Of a DNA stretch of 64,000 nt, positions 60,270 through 64,000 are shown piece by piece. Both the position numbers and the translations under genes were made by a program. Source of the DNA: Polynucleobacter necessarius (lineage in GTDB: Bacteria > Pseudomonadota > Gammaproteobacteria > Burkholderiales > Burkholderiaceae). The first letter of the stretch is position 1, and the number at the start of each line of letters is the position of its first letter. The notes under the pieces were generated by a model. It made no database searches, was not told the origin of the DNA, and worked only from the letters and a program-made list of their open reading frames with translations. Location of the stretch: positions 1,581,417 through 1,645,416 of the forward strand of contig NZ_LT606946.1 of the NCBI RefSeq assembly GCF_900095175.1, written 5' to 3'.

Positions 60270-61238
60270 ATGTCCGCCCCAATGAACGCAGATTTACTGA
60301 CTCTTTTCACAGGCAATGCAAATCCGGTTTTGGCCCATGCGGTAGCCAAAGAGCTCAATCTCCCGATGGGAAAAGCATTTGTTGGTCGATTCTCCGATGG
60401 TGAAATCCAGGTAGAAATTCAAGAAAACGTTCGCGGTAAGAACGTTGTCGTAATCCAATCTACCTGCGCTCCAACGAACGATAGTTTGATGGAACTCATG
60501 ATCATGATTGATGCCCTAAAACGAGCATCAGCAAGCCGCATAACCGCAGTGATCCCTTACTTCGGTTACGCTAGACAAGACCGCCGCCCACGCTCAGCAC
60601 GGGTTGCCATCTCTGCCAGAATCGTTGCAAACATGCTTCAGTCCGTTGCTGGCGTTGAACGTGTTTTAACCATGGATCTCCATGCCGACCAAATTCAGGG
60701 TTTCTTTGATATCCCAGTAGATAACATTTATGCCTCCCCAGTTCTATTGGCCGATTTAGAGGCTCAAAAAACCAAGAAGGACCTCATCATCGTTTCGCCG
60801 GATATCGGCGGCGTAGTACGCGCCCGTGCGATGGCCAAACAACTGGGTACAGATTTGGCAATTATTGATAAACGCCGCCCCAAGGCAAACGTATCAGAAG
60901 TAATGCACCTTATCGGCGAAGTGGAAGGCCGTCATTGCGTCATCATGGATGACATCATTGATACCGGTGGAACACTCTGTAAAGCCGCTGAGGCGCTTAA
61001 AGAGCGTGGCACTAAGGGCGTTACCGCCTACTGTACTCATGCCGTGCTTTCTGGCGGTGCTGTGGCCCGTATTGCCGCCTCTGAATTAGACGAATTAGTC
61101 GTTACTGACACGATTCCATTGACTCTAGAAGCAATGAAAATCGCCAAAATTCGTCAATTGAGCGTTGCACCCATCCTCGCTGAGACCCTTTCCCGTATTA
61201 GCAAGGGTGATTCAGTGATGTCAATGTTCGCTGAATAA
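60270..61238 (+). CDS. prs: Ribose-phosphate pyrophosphokinase
   Basis: Makes PRPP from ribose-5-phosphate and ATP. The 322-residue protein has the ATP-loop residues in [11 protein letters not shown] (about 98-108), the metal-binding [11 protein letters not shown] segment (about 132-142), and the PRPP loop [11 protein letters not shown] (about 227-237). Confidence 0.98.
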   Translation: MSAPMNADLLTLFTGNANPVLAHAVAKELNLPMGKAFVGRFSDGEIQVEIQENVRGKNVVVIQSTCAPTNDSLMELMIMIDALKRASASRITAVIPYFGYARQDRRPRSARVAISARIVANMLQSVAGVERVLTMDLHADQIQGFFDIPVDNIYASPVLLADLEAQKTKKDLIIVSPDIGGVVRARAMAKQLGTDLAIIDKRRPKANVSEVMHLIGEVEGRHCVIMDDIIDTGGTLCKAAEALKERGTKGVTAYCTHAVLSGGAVARIAASELDELVVTDTIPLTLEAMKIAKIRQLSVAPILAETLSRISKGDSVMSMFAE

Positions 61239-61312
61239 GCCAAAAATAGCGTTTCTACCCCTGTTTTTGGCAGTTTTGAGCCTTTTCTAGGCAAAAATCA
61301 CCATTCCCACGA

Positions 61313-61318
61313 TATAAT
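61313..61318 (+). promoter_or_regulatory. -10 box of the rplY promoter
   Basis: A perfect TATAAT lies 57 nt before the rplY ATG. The best -35 candidate is TAGGCA (61288-61293), 19 nt upstream, which is weak. Just upstream, GCCAAAAA and TTTTTGGC (61239-61271) form a loose inverted repeat after prs. Confidence 0.6.
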
Positions 61319-61374
61319 CAAAGGCTTTTCTGTTTGGTCGCGAACGGAAATTAACCTTAATTTAGGAATTCAAT

Positions 61375-61995
61375 ATGAAAGTAGTAGCCTTTGAAAGAAG
61401 CGTACAGGGAACGGGTGCGAGCCGCCGTCTGCGCAACTCCGGTAAAACTCCGGGCATCATTTATGGCGGTAAAGACGCCGCAACTGTAATTGAGTTGGAT
61501 CACAACGCACTGTTCCATGCTCTCCGCAAGGAAGCATTCCACTCATCTATCCTTGATCTCGAAATCGGCGGCAAAGCACAAAAAGTGTTGTTGCGCGATT
61601 ACCAGATGCATCCATTTAAGCCTTTGGTTCTGCACATCGACTTCCAGCGCGTTTCTGCGACTGAGAAAGTTCACATGCGCGTTCCATTGCACTTCATCAA
61701 CGCTGACACATCAGCTGCAGTGAAATTGCAAGGTGCTGTAATCAGTCACATCGCAACTGAATTGGAAGTATCTTGCTTACCAGCAGACTTGCCAGAATTC
61801 ATTGAAGTGGACCTGAACAAGATTGAAGTTGGTCATGGTATTCATGCTAAAGACCTCGCATTGCCAAAAGGCGTTACCTTGGTATTGCATGTTGAGCAAG
61901 AAAACCCAGTATTAGCTAATGCACGTATCCCAGCAGTGAAATCTGCCGATACTGAAGCTGCTCCTGCTGCTGAAGCTCCAAAGGATAAAGCTTAA
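61375..61995 (+). CDS. rplY: 50S ribosomal protein L25, long CTC form
   Basis: 5S rRNA-binding protein. The 206-residue protein has the L25 domain (about 5-93) and the C-terminal CTC beta domain (about 100-185), ending in an Ala/Pro/Glu-rich tail. The order prs-rplY-pth is conserved. It is followed by an intrinsic terminator. Confidence 0.97.
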   Translation: MKVVAFERSVQGTGASRRLRNSGKTPGIIYGGKDAATVIELDHNALFHALRKEAFHSSILDLEIGGKAQKVLLRDYQMHPFKPLVLHIDFQRVSATEKVHMRVPLHFINADTSAAVKLQGAVISHIATELEVSCLPADLPEFIEVDLNKIEVGHGIHAKDLALPKGVTLVLHVEQENPVLANARIPAVKSADTEAAPAAEAPKDKA

Positions 61996-62027
61996 TTATT
62001 TAAGCCTTATCTTTGCGACAGAGGAAG

Positions 62028-62055
62028 TCCGCTTACAAGCGGGTTTTCTTTTTTG
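62028..62055 (+). terminator. Intrinsic terminator of rplY
   Basis: CCGCT-TACA-AGCGG with an outer T-G pair is followed by TTTTCTTTTTTG. It lies 33 nt after the rplY stop and 30 nt before pth. Confidence 0.85.
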
Positions 62056-62085
62056 CAGAAATGCTTTTATCCTTAAGCACTCATC

Positions 62086-62682
62086 ATGACTAAATTAATT
62101 GTTGGCCTTGGCAATCCAGGCGAAGAACACATAGAAGATCGGCACAATGCTGGCTTCTGGTTTGTTGACGCCCTTGCTAAACAATTGAACACTCGCTTTG
62201 AAACTGAAAAACGCTTTCATGGCAAAGTGGCTAAAGCTAAATGGGGGGATGAAGATCTCTTCTTGCTCAAACCTAGCACCTATATGAATCTCAGTGGCCA
62301 GTCTGTCGGGGCACTATGCCGCTTCCACAAAATTACACCCAAGGATGTGCTGGTGGTACAGGATGAGCTTGATCTCAAGCCCGGCACTGCACGCATCAAG
62401 CTTGGTGGTGGCACCGGTGGACACAATGGACTAAAAGATATTCAAGCTCACCTAGGGACGCCTGAGTACTGGCGCTTGCGACTGGGTATCGGGCATCCAC
62501 GCGACCTAGCTGCAGAGGGTGCGCGAGTGATGGACGTGGCCGACTATGTGCTGAGAAGGCCTTTGCAGCTTGAGCAAAAGAAGATCGATGCGAGTATCGA
62601 AGATGGTTTACAGATTCTGGGTTTGTTTATGAAGGGCGATACTCAGGCAGCAATGCTGGAGTTGCATTCAAAAACGAATTAG
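62086..62682 (+). CDS. pth: Peptidyl-tRNA hydrolase
   Basis: Recycles peptidyl-tRNA released from stalled ribosomes. The 198-residue protein has GLGNPGEEHIEDRHNAGFW (the catalytic His is about residue 20), the KPSTYMNLSGQ motif, and the DELDLKPG and GGGTGGHNGLK blocks. Convergent with the ferredoxin gene, 4 nt apart. Confidence 0.96.
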   Translation: MTKLIVGLGNPGEEHIEDRHNAGFWFVDALAKQLNTRFETEKRFHGKVAKAKWGDEDLFLLKPSTYMNLSGQSVGALCRFHKITPKDVLVVQDELDLKPGTARIKLGGGTGGHNGLKDIQAHLGTPEYWRLRLGIGHPRDLAAEGARVMDVADYVLRRPLQLEQKKIDASIEDGLQILGLFMKGDTQAAMLELHSKTN

Positions 62683-62686
62683 TGCA

Positions 62687-63468
<782 letters not shown>

Positions 63469-63504
63469 AACGCTCCTCAGGCTTTTTCAGCTACAGCCAA
63501 GAGT

Positions 63505-64000
63505 TTAGCCCCTCTTAGAGCGAAATAGACAAGCTTTTACCTGCCCAGCCTCTAGGTATTTCCCGCAATGCCATTCGGGTACTAGGGCTTCAATCTGATC
63601 CCGTGAGCGACTAGAGGGAAACTCGACGTAAATTCCCCCGCCGGCACTGTCATCGCAAACGCGAGCTGCTTCTACTAAAGCTTGATTTAATAAGCCCTCC
63701 TCCTGAAAGGGGGGGTCAATAAAGATCAAATTACTGGACCGATCAGCCTGTTGCTTTAAAAACTCCAGACTATCTTTATGCAAAATCTGTACCTGCCCAG
63801 CAGCAGGAGATGACTGAAGCAACGCAAAATTAGCCAAGAGTTTGGCATGAGCCTTCTTATCTTTTTCTAATAGCGTGACTGCATGCGCCTGTCTAGAGGC
63901 GGCCTCAAAGCCCAATGCACCCGTACCAGCAAATAAATCCAGACAACTTAATCCTACCAAGTCCTGCCCTAGCCAATTAAACAAAGTCTCACGAACACGA
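63505..64000 (-). CDS. rsmD: 16S rRNA (guanine966-N2)-methyltransferase RsmD, partial
   Basis: The gene runs off the right edge. The visible 165 codons include RVRETLFNWL at the edge, the SAM motif LDLFAGTGALG, and the catalytic FIDPPF. It methylates G966 of 16S rRNA. The rsmD-coaD order is conserved. The N-terminal part lies outside the window. Confidence 0.94.
   Translation of the reverse strand, partial: RVRETLFNWLGQDLVGLSCLDLFAGTGALGFEAASRQAHAVTLLEKDKKAHAKLLANFALLQSSPAAGQVQILHKDSLEFLKQQADRSSNLIFIDPPFQEEGLLNQALVEAARVCDDSAGGGIYVEFPSSRSRDQIEALVPEWHCGKYLEAGQVKACLFRSKRG

Overview
The window looks like the chromosome of a free-living freshwater betaproteobacterium of the Burkholderiaceae, most probably Polynucleobacter. 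This rests on gene order and protein style: lptD-surA-pdxA-rsmA, dusB-fis-purH-ruvCAB, kdsD-kdsC-lptCAB-hpf-ptsN-hprK-rapZ, ispE-tRNA-Gln-prs-rplY-pth, and a ubiB-ubiJ-ubiE block. Base composition is modest compared with Burkholderia or Ralstonia. It is almost entirely core housekeeping sequence. I see no insertion sequence, prophage, integron, toxin-antitoxin pair or CRISPR array. Genes are tightly packed, with many 1-16 nt start/stop overlaps.

Layout. 1-6.6 kb: end of gmhB, plsC, then rsmA, pdxA, surA and lptD on the minus strand. 6.7-10.9 kb: amgK-murU, pepP, ubiH. 11-16.2 kb: dusB (frameshifted), fis, purH, ruvC, ruvA, ruvB. 16.2-22.4 kb: tyrS, anmK, erpA, argC, rpsI, rplM, a candidate small RNA, an OsmC-like protein, and the RNase P RNA. 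22.4-29.6 kb: pyrC, glycerate kinase, an Atm1-type ABC exporter, nudB, aspS, DUF502. 29.6-38 kb: ubiB, ubiJ, a Tim44-like protein, ubiE, DUF971, and a giant FAD/Fe-S oxidoreductase. 38-42.5 kb: ilvA, a 5'-nucleotidase, queF, and an unknown exported protein interrupted by an amber codon. 42.6-49.3 kb: ssb, an MFS transporter, uvrA (several frame breaks), a CPA2 antiporter. 49.3-55.8 kb: KDO and LPS transport genes, then the hpf/PTS-Ntr/HprK/RapZ group without rpoN. 55.7-64 kb: mutY, mutM, a TPR-LolB fusion, ispE, tRNA-Gln, prs, rplY, pth, ferredoxin, coaD, rsmD.

How the genes work together. Envelope biogenesis dominates: lptD, surA, lptC, lptA, lptB, kdsD, kdsC, gmhB, plsC and a LolB-like protein. 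AmgK, MurU and AnmK recycle peptidoglycan sugars. UbiH, UbiB, UbiJ and UbiE serve ubiquinone synthesis. RuvABC, MutY, MutM, SSB and UvrA serve DNA repair.

Most notable points: (i) uvrA and dusB carry 1-2 nt indels, nearly all in short G/C repeats, which means either recent inactivation or sequence error; (ii) an exported protein gene is split by one TAG; (iii) LolB is fused behind a TPR protein and lacks a lipobox; (iv) a roughly 100 nt minus-strand small RNA candidate carries CCUCC motifs; (v) rpoN is missing from its usual slot; (vi) MutY has altered spacing of its iron-sulfur cysteines. I found no clearly new multi-gene system.
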